Shown here piece by piece: positions 55,853 to 64,000 of a DNA stretch of 64,000 nucleotides (the stretch's first letter is position 1; each line of letters opens with the position of its first letter). This stretch comes from Sphingobacteriales bacterium. Lineage in GTDB: Bacteria > Bacteroidota > Bacteroidia > Chitinophagales > JADIYW01. The notes beneath the pieces are model-generated. The model ran no database searches. It was not told where the DNA came from and saw only the letters and a list, made by a program, of their open reading frames with translations. Location: positions 40,102-104,101 of the forward strand of contig CANHGL010000004.1 in assembly GCA_947460245.1 (NCBI GenBank), given 5' to 3'. The translations under genes were made by a program, and so were the position numbers.

Positions 55853-56203
55853 TTATTCAGCAATGGTTTCAGATGGTTTTTTTAGTATTGCGATAACAAT
55901 AACTATGAATCCTAATATCACGGTAATAGGTGCTAGTGTAATTCTGCGGAAGGAATAGATTTCTGCCTCGTTAAACACTTTTGGGTCAGTATTTCCTCCG
56001 CTCATTAATATAAATCCTATAATAATAAGTAAAGCACCACCAGCTAAGAGTAGATAGTTTGTTCGGTCAAACAAAAGCGCTTTATTTTGACTGTTTGATA
56101 GGTTCAACCAGCTGCTTCCGGAAGATTTTGAAATATTTTTACCCTGCTGAGTTGGACGCACAGGAGGGGTGTTCTTTGTGGGTAAAGGTTTATTCTTCGC
56201 CAT
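55853..56203 (-). CDS. DUF3098 membrane protein
   Basis: A 116-residue protein of the Bacteroidota-specific DUF3098 family. It has a polar N-terminus of about 45 residues, then two membrane helices (about 49-68 and 89-107) flanking a short loop with MSGGNTDPKVFNEAEIYSFRR, the conserved part of the family. Function unknown. Its constant position between ftsX and uppP suggests a role in division or wall synthesis. It starts 5 bases after the ftsX stop. Confidence 0.88.
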   Translation of the reverse strand: MAKNKPLPTKNTPPVRPTQQGKNISKSSGSSWLNLSNSQNKALLFDRTNYLLLAGGALLIIIGFILMSGGNTDPKVFNEAEIYSFRRITLAPITVILGFIVIVIAILKKPSETIAE

Positions 56204-56208
56204 AATTT

Positions 56209-57084
56209 TTAATATAATTGGTCTAATTTTATTTTCAGGTATTTGTTAACCGCAAAATAGGTGCTGGCAATAGATATTAGAATGCCGAAAACAATCAGGC
56301 AAAGTGCAGCGACAAATAGTATAACTAAGTCTGACCCATTTAAATCTAGAGAAAACTTGTTATTGGAAAGGAAAATAATAATTGCTAAGAAGGCAATGGA
56401 TATCAGTCCACTGATGAGTCCGGATAATATTGACTTAGCTAAATAAGGTTTGATGATAAACCATTCATCTGCACCAATAAGCTGCATACTGCGTATAGTG
56501 TATCGCTGTGAATACATCATCAGACGTATCGTATTATCAATAATTAAAAAAGCTACGATGAGCATAATAATACAAAGTATAATTATGCCTATAGTAACAG
56601 GTTTTAAGGTAGTAGCAGTAGTATTTACTGCCATATCTGAATAAAATACTTCTTGAACCCCGTCAAGTCCAACAAATACAGATTTTACATCTTTTACAAA
56701 TTCAGGGTTGGAGTATTCTGCCCTAAGGCGAATAATATATGCATCGTATAGTGGATTGCTTCCCAGAATCTCTCTGAAGTTCTGACCTAGTTCTTTTTCA
56801 AACTCTTGTGCGGCTACATCTTTACCCCTGAAGGTGAATTTTGAAATGTAATTTTGTTTTTTAAGAAATTTAGATATGTTTTTCTTCTGAACCTCTGTAA
56901 GATCTGCCTTAAGGTTGATGTCTATTTCTACACTTTCTTTAATTTGATTGATTTCTTTTTGGACTACAAAAACCCCAAAAGAAAATAACCCTATAACTAA
57001 TAAAATCATAGAAATGCTGATGACAGCATATAGGAAACTTGGTCTGCGCTTTTTAGGCGTTTTTTGTTCTAAATCTTCTGACAT
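56209..57084 (-). CDS. ftsX: Cell division protein FtsX (ABC permease)
   Basis: A 291-residue FtsX: cytoplasmic N-tail, first membrane helix near residues 17-40, a periplasmic domain (about 41-165), then three helices in the C-terminal half (about 170-190, 215-240, 258-285). With the ATPase FtsE it controls peptidoglycan hydrolases at the septum. ftsE is not adjacent. First gene of the five-gene minus-strand run ending in ribF. Confidence 0.92.
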   Translation of the reverse strand: MSEDLEQKTPKKRRPSFLYAVISISMILLVIGLFSFGVFVVQKEINQIKESVEIDINLKADLTEVQKKNISKFLKKQNYISKFTFRGKDVAAQEFEKELGQNFREILGSNPLYDAYIIRLRAEYSNPEFVKDVKSVFVGLDGVQEVFYSDMAVNTTATTLKPVTIGIIILCIIMLIVAFLIIDNTIRLMMYSQRYTIRSMQLIGADEWFIIKPYLAKSILSGLISGLISIAFLAIIIFLSNNKFSLDLNGSDLVILFVAALCLIVFGILISIASTYFAVNKYLKIKLDQLY

Positions 57085-57218
57085 AATATTTCAGTGCTAA
57101 ATTAAGGTTTTTTCACCGTAGGTTATTGATTTTTTCCCACAATCGTTATTAAATGATGAAAAATGAATGTTGTTTCTGTAATCATTTTTAAAAGAGATAC
57201 AATACATGTATGCTTTTA

Positions 57219-57226
57219 TATCTTTG
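57219..57226 (+). promoter_or_regulatory. Promoter -7 box for transglutaminase-like gene, near leaderless
   Basis: TATCTTTG lies six bases before the ATG at 57233, which puts the expected transcript start at the A of the start codon. Confidence 0.5.
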
Positions 57227-57232
57227 CGACCT

Positions 57233-57898
57233 ATGAAGAACGCACCCTTAGGAATTGATTTGTATTTACAACCTACTTTTTTTGCTGACAGTGATCAGCC
57301 GGACATCCAGAGATTTGTTAAGAATATCATCGGAAATGAATTGGATAAAACGAAAATTGCCGTAAAGCTCTATTACGCGGTGAGAGATGGATGGAAGTAT
57401 AATCCCTATAATATAGACTTACATCATACCTCATTAAAAGCGAGTTCACTGTTTAACAGAGATTCAAAAAGTGCTTATTGCATTGAAAAGGCTTGTCTTC
57501 TGGTTGCCTGTTTGCGTGCAGCAAATATTCCTAGTAGATTTTGTTTTTTTGATGTTAGAAATCACATAGGAGTGGAAAAATTAATTCAAGTACTTAAAAC
57601 GGATGTCTTGGTGTTTCACGCTTGCTGTGAAATCTATTTAAACGATATTTGGGTGAAAGCGACTCCTGCATTTAATGTAGAATTATGTGATTATTTGAAT
57701 GTTCAGCCTCTTGAATTTAACGGTATTGAGGACTCTGTTTTTCAAGAATATGACTCAAAGGGTGGTAATTTTATGGAATATCTAAAGAGTTATGGTAGTT
57801 TTCATGATATTCCTCATGATATGTTTGTAATGTTGCTCCAGGAAAATTACCCTCATTTCTTTTCAGAACAATGGAGTAAGGCTATGCTAAAAGAGTAA
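57233..57898 (+). CDS. Transglutaminase-like domain protein
   Basis: A 221-residue cytoplasmic protein with a transglutaminase-like core. The Cys region is SAYCIEKACLLVACLRAANIP and the His region is VFHACCEIYLNDIWVKATPAFN. In the canonical C-H-D triad the last motif reads DPT; here it is ATP, so the third residue is changed, as in other members of this subgroup. Whether it is a peptidase or inactive is unclear. The ATG at 57233 is chosen because it follows the -7 box directly and begins the conserved sequence; an earlier in-frame ATG overlaps the promoter. Confidence 0.78.
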   Translation: MKNAPLGIDLYLQPTFFADSDQPDIQRFVKNIIGNELDKTKIAVKLYYAVRDGWKYNPYNIDLHHTSLKASSLFNRDSKSAYCIEKACLLVACLRAANIPSRFCFFDVRNHIGVEKLIQVLKTDVLVFHACCEIYLNDIWVKATPAFNVELCDYLNVQPLEFNGIEDSVFQEYDSKGGNFMEYLKSYGSFHDIPHDMFVMLLQENYPHFFSEQWSKAMLKE

Positions 57899-57955
57899 TT
57901 TCCATTTTTGGAGAGGAGTATGATTTTAGTCATTCTTTTTAATTGACCTTTCTGC

Positions 57956-57963
57956 TACTTTTG
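57956..57963 (+). promoter_or_regulatory. Promoter -7 box for small helical protein
   Basis: TACTTTTG fits TAnnTTTG and lies 15 bases before the ATG at 57979. Confidence 0.4.
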
Positions 57964-57978
57964 AGACAAAACATTAAT

Positions 57979-58362
57979 ATGACAGTCCAAAAGTATTTAT
58001 CAGATTTACATCACGAGTGTATCACGTGGAAAAATAATCTTTCTTTTTACAAAGAGGATTTAGAGGTTATGAAACATCGTCTTGGCGAAGTGGCAAGGAA
58101 AAATACAGATAAAGACATGCATGCTATGGTAGAGCGATTTCAGAATAAACTAATTATTGAAGAGGAGCGTATAGATACTTTAATGCATAGGTTAAATTTG
58201 AGTGAGGAGGAAGTAGTCGATAATGTAAAAGATAATCCTAGCTCCAGTGATCATAGAAAAATGACGAGTCCACAAGACCTTTGGGATGATATGCAGTCCT
58301 TCGAATTATTATTCAATCAGTTGCGCAAAGATTTAAATTCCTTTGCGGCTAAATGGATGTAA
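57979..58362 (+). CDS. Hypothetical coiled-coil protein, 127 aa
   Basis: A small, strongly charged protein with no signal peptide. Heptad-like leucines and methionines run through residues about 15-75 (KEDLEVMKHRLGEVARKN, FQNKLIIEEERIDTLMHRL) and again in the C-terminal 35 residues, so two helical coiled-coil segments joined by a polar loop are likely. I do not recognise a family. The ATG at 57979 follows a -7 box; a strong terminator follows the gene, so it is a self-contained unit before leuS. Confidence 0.75.
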   Translation: MTVQKYLSDLHHECITWKNNLSFYKEDLEVMKHRLGEVARKNTDKDMHAMVERFQNKLIIEEERIDTLMHRLNLSEEEVVDNVKDNPSSSDHRKMTSPQDLWDDMQSFELLFNQLRKDLNSFAAKWM

Positions 58363-58378
58363 GCAATCTATGCTTATT

Positions 58379-58408
58379 AAAAGCCCGACATGAGTGTCGG
58401 GCTTTTTT
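58379..58408 (+). terminator. Rho-independent terminator
   Basis: AAAAGCCCGACA, TGAG loop and TGTCGGGC followed by a T6 tract. It ends the transcript of the 127-aa protein. Confidence 0.92.
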
Positions 58409-58519
58409 GTTTTCTAACACTATCATAAACCCACTCTATGCTATGATTTCTTTTTCATTTGTTACTTTTATGCACTATAAATAGATTTATAGCTTTTTAT
58501 ATAGCTTAAAATAACCGAT

Positions 58520-61300
58520 ATGGAGTATAATTTTTCAGAGATAGAGTCCATTGCTAGAAATAAATGGACTAAATCTCAGGTGTATAAAGTGGACACGGAA
58601 TCCAATAAACCAAAATATTATGTGTTAGATATGTTTCCCTATCCAAGTGGTGCGGGATTGCATGTAGGTCATCCATTGGGTTATATCTTTTCGGATATTT
58701 ATGCCAGATATAAGCGTATGCAGGGATTTAATGTTTTACATCCCATGGGTTTTGATGCCTTTGGTTTGCCTGCGGAACAATATGCCATCCAGACTGGTCA
58801 GCATCCTGCGGTTACTACCGCGCAAAATATTAGTACGTATAAGAAGCAATTTGAAAAAATTGGATTTTGTTTTGATTGGAGCAGAGAGGTGTCTACTTGC
58901 GATCCGGCGTACTATAAATGGACACAATGGATCTTTCTCCAGTTATTTAATTCCTGGTATGATAAGCCGAAAGAAAAGGCAATTAATATTAGTGAATTGA
59001 TAACTCTCTTTTCTCAAGAGGGTAATCATTCTACTAATGCTGCATGTGATGATAAAACGTTGTTATTTTCAGCATCTGAGTGGAATGCATATAGTCCATT
59101 GGAGCAACAGGAAGTCTTAATGGATTATCGTTTGGCTTATCGTAAGGAATCCTTTGTAAACTGGTGTCCTGCACTGGGTACAGTTCTTGCCAATGATGAG
59201 ATTATTAATGGCGTTTCTGAGCGTGGTGGATATCCCGTCGAAAAGAAAAAGATGTCTCAATGGTTTCTGCGTATTACAGCTTATGCAGAGCGTTTACTAA
59301 AGGGGTTGGAATCGTTAGAGTGGACTGAAAGCATGAAAGAGATGCAGCGTAACTGGATTGGAAAATCTACCGGCGCTATGGTTTCATTTTCCTTAAAAAA
59401 TCATGAAGATAAGATAGAGGTTTTTACTACACGTGTCGATACCATCTTTGGTGTCTCTTTTTTGGTTATCGCTCCGGAACATGAGCTCGTTTCAAAAATA
59501 ACAACCAATGAAAATAGGTCGGATATAGAAAATTATATTAAAGCTTGTGCATCAAAATCTGATATAGAACGACAATCAGAAAAACGCGTTTCGGGTCAGT
59601 TTACAGGAGCCTACGTAATTCACCCTTTTACGCAAAAGGAGCTCCCTGTGTATATAGCGGATTACGTTTTATCCGGCTATGGAACGGGAGCTGTAATGGC
59701 CGTTCCAAGCGGAGACCAGCGAGATTATCTATTTTCTAAGAAGTATAATTTACCGGTATTACCAATTTCGGATGCACAACAGAATCTGGATAAGGAAGCG
59801 GATTCGACAAAAGAAGGAAAGTATATCAATTCTGATTTTATAAATGGTTTAGGCTATAGGGAGGCAACACAGCTGGTAATCCAAAAGTTGGAAGCAACGG
59901 GGATAGGCCATGGAAAGGTGAATTTCAGAATGCGTGATGCGGGCTACAGTCGCCAGCGATACTGGGGTGAACCTTTTCCAATCTATTATGACAGTAACGG
60001 GATTATACATACTATTCCTGAAGAGGATTTACCTGTAACCTTGCCAGTCGTTGATTCCTACAAACCTACCGGAACCGGTGAAAGTCCCATTGCGAATGCT
60101 TCGGAATGGGTAGAGCGAATGGGTTCTGGAACACGCATGGAAACAGATACTATGCCGGGCTATGCAGGAAGTAGCTGGTATTTTCTCAGATATATGGATC
60201 CAAATAATAAGGATACGTTAGTAGGATCCTCTGCCCAGCAATATTGGCAAAATGTAGATTTATATGTTGGTGGTTCAGAGCATGCTGTGGGGCATTTGTT
60301 ATATTCAAGATTTTGGCATAAATTTTTAAAAGATATAGATGTATTGTCAACGGAGGAGCCTTTTAAGAAAATGGTTAATCAGGGAATGATACAGGGACGT
60401 TCGCTGCTGACAAAAGATAATCAGATTAAGGGACTAAGCGGTGGATTGCATATACCATTATCATTTACTTCAATAGGAGATAAAATTTATAAGGATAATT
60501 TTTGCAGGCTGCAAAAAGAAGATAATCGTTTTGAAAATCTTAATGCTGATATCGATGTAATTTGGGAGCTTGATAAAGATGGTAAAGCGTTTTTATCATT
60601 AAGTCCTCAGGTTGAAAAGATGTCAAAAAGATACCTGAATGTCGTAAACCCTGATGATGTTGTTGAACAGTATGGGGCGGATACTTTTAGAATGTATGAA
60701 ATGTTTCTTGGTCCAATAGATACTGCAAAACCATGGGATACGAATGGTATTTCAGGTGTTGCTAATTTCCTGAGAAAGTTTTGGAGACTTTTTTACGATG
60801 AGTCTGGGAATCCTAAATTTTCAGAGGTGTCAGCATCTGACGAGGAGCTAAAAATTCTACATAAAACTATTAAAAAGATTTCGGAAGATTTAGAACGTTT
60901 TGGACTAAATACTTGCGTGTCCAATTTTATGATAGGCGTAAATGAGCTCTCCAAACTGGCTTCAGTCTCCAAAGCAACGCTCACCGATTTGATCAAATTA
61001 ATAGCGCCTTTTGCACCACATACTGCAGAGGTCTTATGGTCTAATCTTGGAAATGAATCTTCTGTGGTAGATGCATCCTTCCCAAAATTTGATACTAAAT
61101 ATCTTATTGAATCTTCCTTTAATTATCCTATTCAGGTAAATGGTAAACACCGCGGTAATATAGAAATAGCCCTGGATATGGATGAATCAGAGGTTAGAAA
61201 GCTGGTTCTTGAGGATGACAGGATAGCGAAGTTTACAGAAGGGAAGGAGCCCAGGAAATTTATTGTAGTTAAGGGAAGAATCATCAATGTTGTGATTTAA
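58520..61300 (+). CDS. leuS: Leucyl-tRNA synthetase
   Basis: A 926-residue class I synthetase. The HIGH-type motif is in YPSGAGLHVGHPLGY and the KMSKS-type loop reads KMSKRYLNV, a form seen in other Bacteroidota LeuRS. The CP1 editing domain includes DTIFGVSFLVIAPEHELV and GTGAVMAVPSGDQRD. An extra segment of about 50 residues follows NSWYDKP and makes the protein longer than E. coli LeuS (860 aa), as is usual in this phylum. The C-terminal domain ends KGRIINVVI. Monocistronic. Confidence 0.97.
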   Translation: MEYNFSEIESIARNKWTKSQVYKVDTESNKPKYYVLDMFPYPSGAGLHVGHPLGYIFSDIYARYKRMQGFNVLHPMGFDAFGLPAEQYAIQTGQHPAVTTAQNISTYKKQFEKIGFCFDWSREVSTCDPAYYKWTQWIFLQLFNSWYDKPKEKAINISELITLFSQEGNHSTNAACDDKTLLFSASEWNAYSPLEQQEVLMDYRLAYRKESFVNWCPALGTVLANDEIINGVSERGGYPVEKKKMSQWFLRITAYAERLLKGLESLEWTESMKEMQRNWIGKSTGAMVSFSLKNHEDKIEVFTTRVDTIFGVSFLVIAPEHELVSKITTNENRSDIENYIKACASKSDIERQSEKRVSGQFTGAYVIHPFTQKELPVYIADYVLSGYGTGAVMAVPSGDQRDYLFSKKYNLPVLPISDAQQNLDKEADSTKEGKYINSDFINGLGYREATQLVIQKLEATGIGHGKVNFRMRDAGYSRQRYWGEPFPIYYDSNGIIHTIPEEDLPVTLPVVDSYKPTGTGESPIANASEWVERMGSGTRMETDTMPGYAGSSWYFLRYMDPNNKDTLVGSSAQQYWQNVDLYVGGSEHAVGHLLYSRFWHKFLKDIDVLSTEEPFKKMVNQGMIQGRSLLTKDNQIKGLSGGLHIPLSFTSIGDKIYKDNFCRLQKEDNRFENLNADIDVIWELDKDGKAFLSLSPQVEKMSKRYLNVVNPDDVVEQYGADTFRMYEMFLGPIDTAKPWDTNGISGVANFLRKFWRLFYDESGNPKFSEVSASDEELKILHKTIKKISEDLERFGLNTCVSNFMIGVNELSKLASVSKATLTDLIKLIAPFAPHTAEVLWSNLGNESSVVDASFPKFDTKYLIESSFNYPIQVNGKHRGNIEIALDMDESEVRKLVLEDDRIAKFTEGKEPRKFIVVKGRIINVVI

Positions 61301-61451
61301 TCCGTTTTTCTTCATTGCAGCAATATGTTTTAATGACTTTATATTAGTTAAAGTATTAATATTTAGCTGCTTAACTATTTTTATCAACACTGCTAATTAG
61401 TTTTGGTTATTTTTAATTTATTACTATTTTTATAGCACTAAATTCAAAAAA

Positions 61452-64000
61452 ATGTTCAAAAGAATTACACTATTCTCTTTGTTAGTGCTATTTGCGCTTA
61501 GTATGTTTTCAAGAAACTACAAGCAGGATGCTTTAACATACCTCAGACAAAACAAAACACAACTCAAGCTATCAGATCAGGATATTGCTGATTTAGTAGT
61601 ATTGGAAGACGTTCAGGATGACTACACACTTATTAATCGTGTGTGGTTACAACAAACTGCGTTCGGTTTACCGCTTAAAAGTGGTATGATTTCTGTTCAT
61701 TTTAAAGATGGAAAAGTAGTCAACAGTACTAACAGTGGTGTTTATGACTTGCAAAAGCAGATTGCTTCTGTTATGCCTTCTATTTCTGCAAAAAATGCGG
61801 TAGTTCGTGCTGCTTCATTTGTTGGTGTAGACAAGTTAGGGGCTATTGAATTACAGGAGAAGGTAGATAAAAAACAAAATTTATACATCTTTAAACCAAT
61901 CAGTGGTTTATCTAATATCGAAGTACATGCACAGTTGTTGCTAACCAGAGATAAGCAAGATAAAGTGCAGTTAAATTGGGAAGTTCAGTTTCACTCTTTA
62001 GACGAGTATAATTTTTGGAATATTGATGTAAATGCTAAGGATGGTAGCTTAATTAAAAAGTTTGATCAAGTTATACATTGTAGTTTTGGAAATGGTAAGT
62101 TTTTGGAATCGCAGGGAACAGGAAGTGCACAAGCTCTAGTTGCTAATAATACGCCTCAGAATTCTACTAACCTTTCTTCTAGTCCAATGGCGGCATCTTA
62201 CAGGGTATATCCTTACAATGTGGAGTCTCCGGCTTATGGGGTTCGTCAGTTAGTTACAGGTGTGGAAGATGCTACTGCTTCTCCTTATGGATGGCATGAT
62301 ACAAATGGTGCTGCTGGCGCAGAATACACCTATACCAGAGGTAATAACGTATATGCATATGCTGATAAAAATGGAGATAATGCAGTAGATGCAGGTTCAG
62401 CTCCAGATGGAACAGCTTCACTTACTTTCGATTTTGCTTTAAACTTTGCTACTAAATTGGATTCTTTAACTAATTCAAAGGCTGTAGTTACTCAGTTATT
62501 TTATATGAATAATATCATGCATGATATTTTCTTTAAAAATGGTTTTACGGAAACTAATAGAAATTTCCAAACTAAGCATTATGGTGCTTCTACTACTGGA
62601 GCAGGTGACCCTGTCAATGCAGAGGCACATGATGGAGTTCTGTTAGCTACACCAACTAAGAATAATGCCAATTTTGCTACAGGTACAGATGGAAGTAACA
62701 CAACATTCAATAAATCCAGAATGCAGATGTTTATGTGGGATGGTATTCCTCCTTCCACACTAACTTACAATACTCCGGCAGGTATTGCAGGGGATATTTT
62801 ACATGGATCTGCTAATGGATGGGGCCCTTGTTCTTATAACGTTACAGGTGCAGTTGCAAATGCATTAGGGGCTGGTACGCCTTCTTCCTATGTTTGCGGA
62901 GCTGTATCTAACTCAGCTGCTATTACAGGTAAGATTGCACTTATTGATAGAGGTACATGTAACTTCTCTGAAAAGGTTTATTTCGCGCAGCAAGCAGGCG
63001 CTATTGGTGTAATTATTATCAACAGACAATCAGCAGGTGACTCTCTTATCGGAATGGCTAGTGGTACAAATGCCGGTGCGGTAACGATACCTGCTATGTT
63101 TGTTACCTATGCAGATGGTCAGAAGCTTAGAGATAATATTGGTACTGCTAATGTTACCATGTTCCGTCAGTCGTCTTCTAATTGTTTAGATTTGGATGGT
63201 TCATTGGACAATGGTATCGTTTCTCACGAATATGGTCATGGTATCTCTACACGTTTAACAGGTTTCAGCACAGGAACAGGTGGTACTTCTGCTTGTCTAT
63301 CTAATGCTGAACAAGGTGGCGAAGGCTGGAGTGACTTCTTTGCTTTGGCTTTGTCTAAAAAAGCAGGAGATACTAAAAATACTTTAAGAGGTATAGGTAA
63401 CTATGCGATAAGTTCAGACTCAACCGGTCCTGGTATTCGTCGTTATCCTTATTCTTATGATATGACGATTAATCCATTAACTTATAGTGATGTAGCTGCA
63501 AGTGGTGGAGAGGTTCATGATATTGGTGAGGTTTGGTGTGCAGCTATCTGGGATATGTATTGGAACTTAGTAGATAAATATGGATATAGTAATGATTTAT
63601 ACAATGGTACATTGGGTAATAACAGGGCTATGAAGCTAGTTATTGAAGGTTTAAAGCAACAAGCTTGTAGCCCAGGTTTCTTAGATTCCAGAAATGCTAT
63701 CTTAAAAGCTGACTCTATATTGTATGGATATGCAGACAGATGTGAAATCTGGAATGCATTTGCAAGAAGAGGTATGGGCTTTTCTGCACGTCAGGGATTA
63801 TCAACTAATACGGATGACCAAACTGAAGCATTTGATATTCCGGCAATCTGTAACCTTACTCCATCGGCTACGGCTAATTTCACGTCGAGTGACAGTACGG
63901 TATGTGTAGGAGGCAGTTTAACGTATACGAATACATCTACTGCCACTGCAGGCTCACCGGATTCAGTACGCTGGACGATAGGTGGTGGAACGCCATCTAC
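61452..64000 (+). CDS. M36 (fungalysin-type) metallopeptidase with PA and PKD-like domains (partial)
   Basis: Open to the window edge: 849 full codons, no stop. A signal peptide (about 1-20) is followed by an FTP-type propeptide region and the M36 catalytic domain. The zinc motif is HEYGH (His592-His596) with the downstream glutamate region EQGGEGWSDFFAL. A protease-associated (PA) insert is visible near residues 440-575 (GKIALIDRGTCNFSEKV). After IPAICNLTPSATANF a PKD/Ig-like domain begins (SVRWTIGGGTPS). A T9SS tail probably lies beyond the window; this is inference. It is an extracellular protease. A TATTTTTA sequence upstream is a possible promoter. Confidence 0.92.
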   Translation, partial: MFKRITLFSLLVLFALSMFSRNYKQDALTYLRQNKTQLKLSDQDIADLVVLEDVQDDYTLINRVWLQQTAFGLPLKSGMISVHFKDGKVVNSTNSGVYDLQKQIASVMPSISAKNAVVRAASFVGVDKLGAIELQEKVDKKQNLYIFKPISGLSNIEVHAQLLLTRDKQDKVQLNWEVQFHSLDEYNFWNIDVNAKDGSLIKKFDQVIHCSFGNGKFLESQGTGSAQALVANNTPQNSTNLSSSPMAASYRVYPYNVESPAYGVRQLVTGVEDATASPYGWHDTNGAAGAEYTYTRGNNVYAYADKNGDNAVDAGSAPDGTASLTFDFALNFATKLDSLTNSKAVVTQLFYMNNIMHDIFFKNGFTETNRNFQTKHYGASTTGAGDPVNAEAHDGVLLATPTKNNANFATGTDGSNTTFNKSRMQMFMWDGIPPSTLTYNTPAGIAGDILHGSANGWGPCSYNVTGAVANALGAGTPSSYVCGAVSNSAAITGKIALIDRGTCNFSEKVYFAQQAGAIGVIIINRQSAGDSLIGMASGTNAGAVTIPAMFVTYADGQKLRDNIGTANVTMFRQSSSNCLDLDGSLDNGIVSHEYGHGISTRLTGFSTGTGGTSACLSNAEQGGEGWSDFFALALSKKAGDTKNTLRGIGNYAISSDSTGPGIRRYPYSYDMTINPLTYSDVAASGGEVHDIGEVWCAAIWDMYWNLVDKYGYSNDLYNGTLGNNRAMKLVIEGLKQQACSPGFLDSRNAILKADSILYGYADRCEIWNAFARRGMGFSARQGLSTNTDDQTEAFDIPAICNLTPSATANFTSSDSTVCVGGSLTYTNTSTATAGSPDSVRWTIGGGTPS

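Noticed and set aside
60640-60660. KMSKR in place of KMSKS in LeuRS as a defect
   Set aside because: The KMSKR form with a following Y/H-x-N is, to my knowledge, usual in Bacteroidota LeuRS, and the rest of the enzyme is intact.

Overview
The window is a gene-dense, AT-rich stretch of chromosome from a member of the Bacteroidota, most likely near the Chitinophagales/Chitinophagaceae (inference from protein types, not from a search). The evidence is consistent: type IX secretion (T9SS) C-terminal sorting tails, DUF3098 and DUF4295 proteins, an HU-like/SPOR fusion, the gene order rpmB-rpmG-DUF4295-ftsY-rimO, the futalosine route to menaquinone, bacillithiol synthesis (BshC), start codons without Shine-Dalgarno sequences, and promoters with the Bacteroidota -7 box TAnnTTTG. 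Almost everything is core housekeeping. I see no CRISPR array, prophage, transposase or rRNA operon.

Layout. 1-8.5 kb: the tail of a T9SS protein, yebC, an unknown helical protein, a DoxX-like protein, pyrG, a lipoprotein, a THUMP-domain RNA methyltransferase, an SDR, a rhomboid protease and a threonine aldolase. 8.4-8.9 kb: a tandemly duplicated non-coding unit, described below. 8.9-21 kb: a cytochrome oxidase subunit III, a Fur-family regulator divergent from merC over a perfect palindrome, sirB1-topA, purB, a T9SS protein overlapping a DUF885 lipoprotein, a gamma carbonic anhydrase, a heptosyltransferase-like protein, rlmH and rplU-rpmA. 21-32 kb: a Ste24-type protease, then branched-chain amino acid genes (ilvE, ilvD, ilvB, short ilvN, ilvC). 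This set is interrupted by a secreted phosphatase, a tRNA-Val, an ORF6N gene and pfkA. 32-39 kb: an envelope cluster (giant TPR protein, outer-membrane barrel, HU/SPOR protein, LolD-like ATPase). 39-48 kb: tRNA-Arg, the ribosomal/SRP set, PEP synthase, Hsp20, an SDR, bshC and a DUF922 protein. 48-58 kb: mqnD, mqnB, two membrane-linked glycosyltransferases, queD-like, elaA-like, the ftsX-DUF3098-uppP-truB-ribF cluster and two small proteins. 58-64 kb: leuS and a truncated M36 metallopeptidase.

The most interesting signal lies between the convergent genes ltaE and coxIII (8456-8866). Seven other convergent gene pairs here have 3' ends overlapping by up to 11 bp or at most 8 bp apart. This pair is separated by 411 bp holding two copies of a unit of about 238 bp. 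Each copy has a TATCTTTG promoter box, a body of about 75 nt with C-rich single-stranded segments, and a rho-independent terminator. The first copy is followed by a decayed, frame-broken duplicate of the coxIII 3' end (33 of 48 bases identical). The promoter/RNA blocks themselves remain about 97.6% identical. This looks like a pair of small RNA genes kept alike by selection or gene conversion. I cannot assign them to a known family from sequence alone.

Other points worth a second look: a hairpin enclosing the pyrG start codon; tRNA-Val 5 nt after ilvD; short direct repeats around the ORF6N gene and a perfect 33-bp palindrome inside it; a decayed TPP-aptamer-like segment before pfkA; and several near-leaderless promoters.
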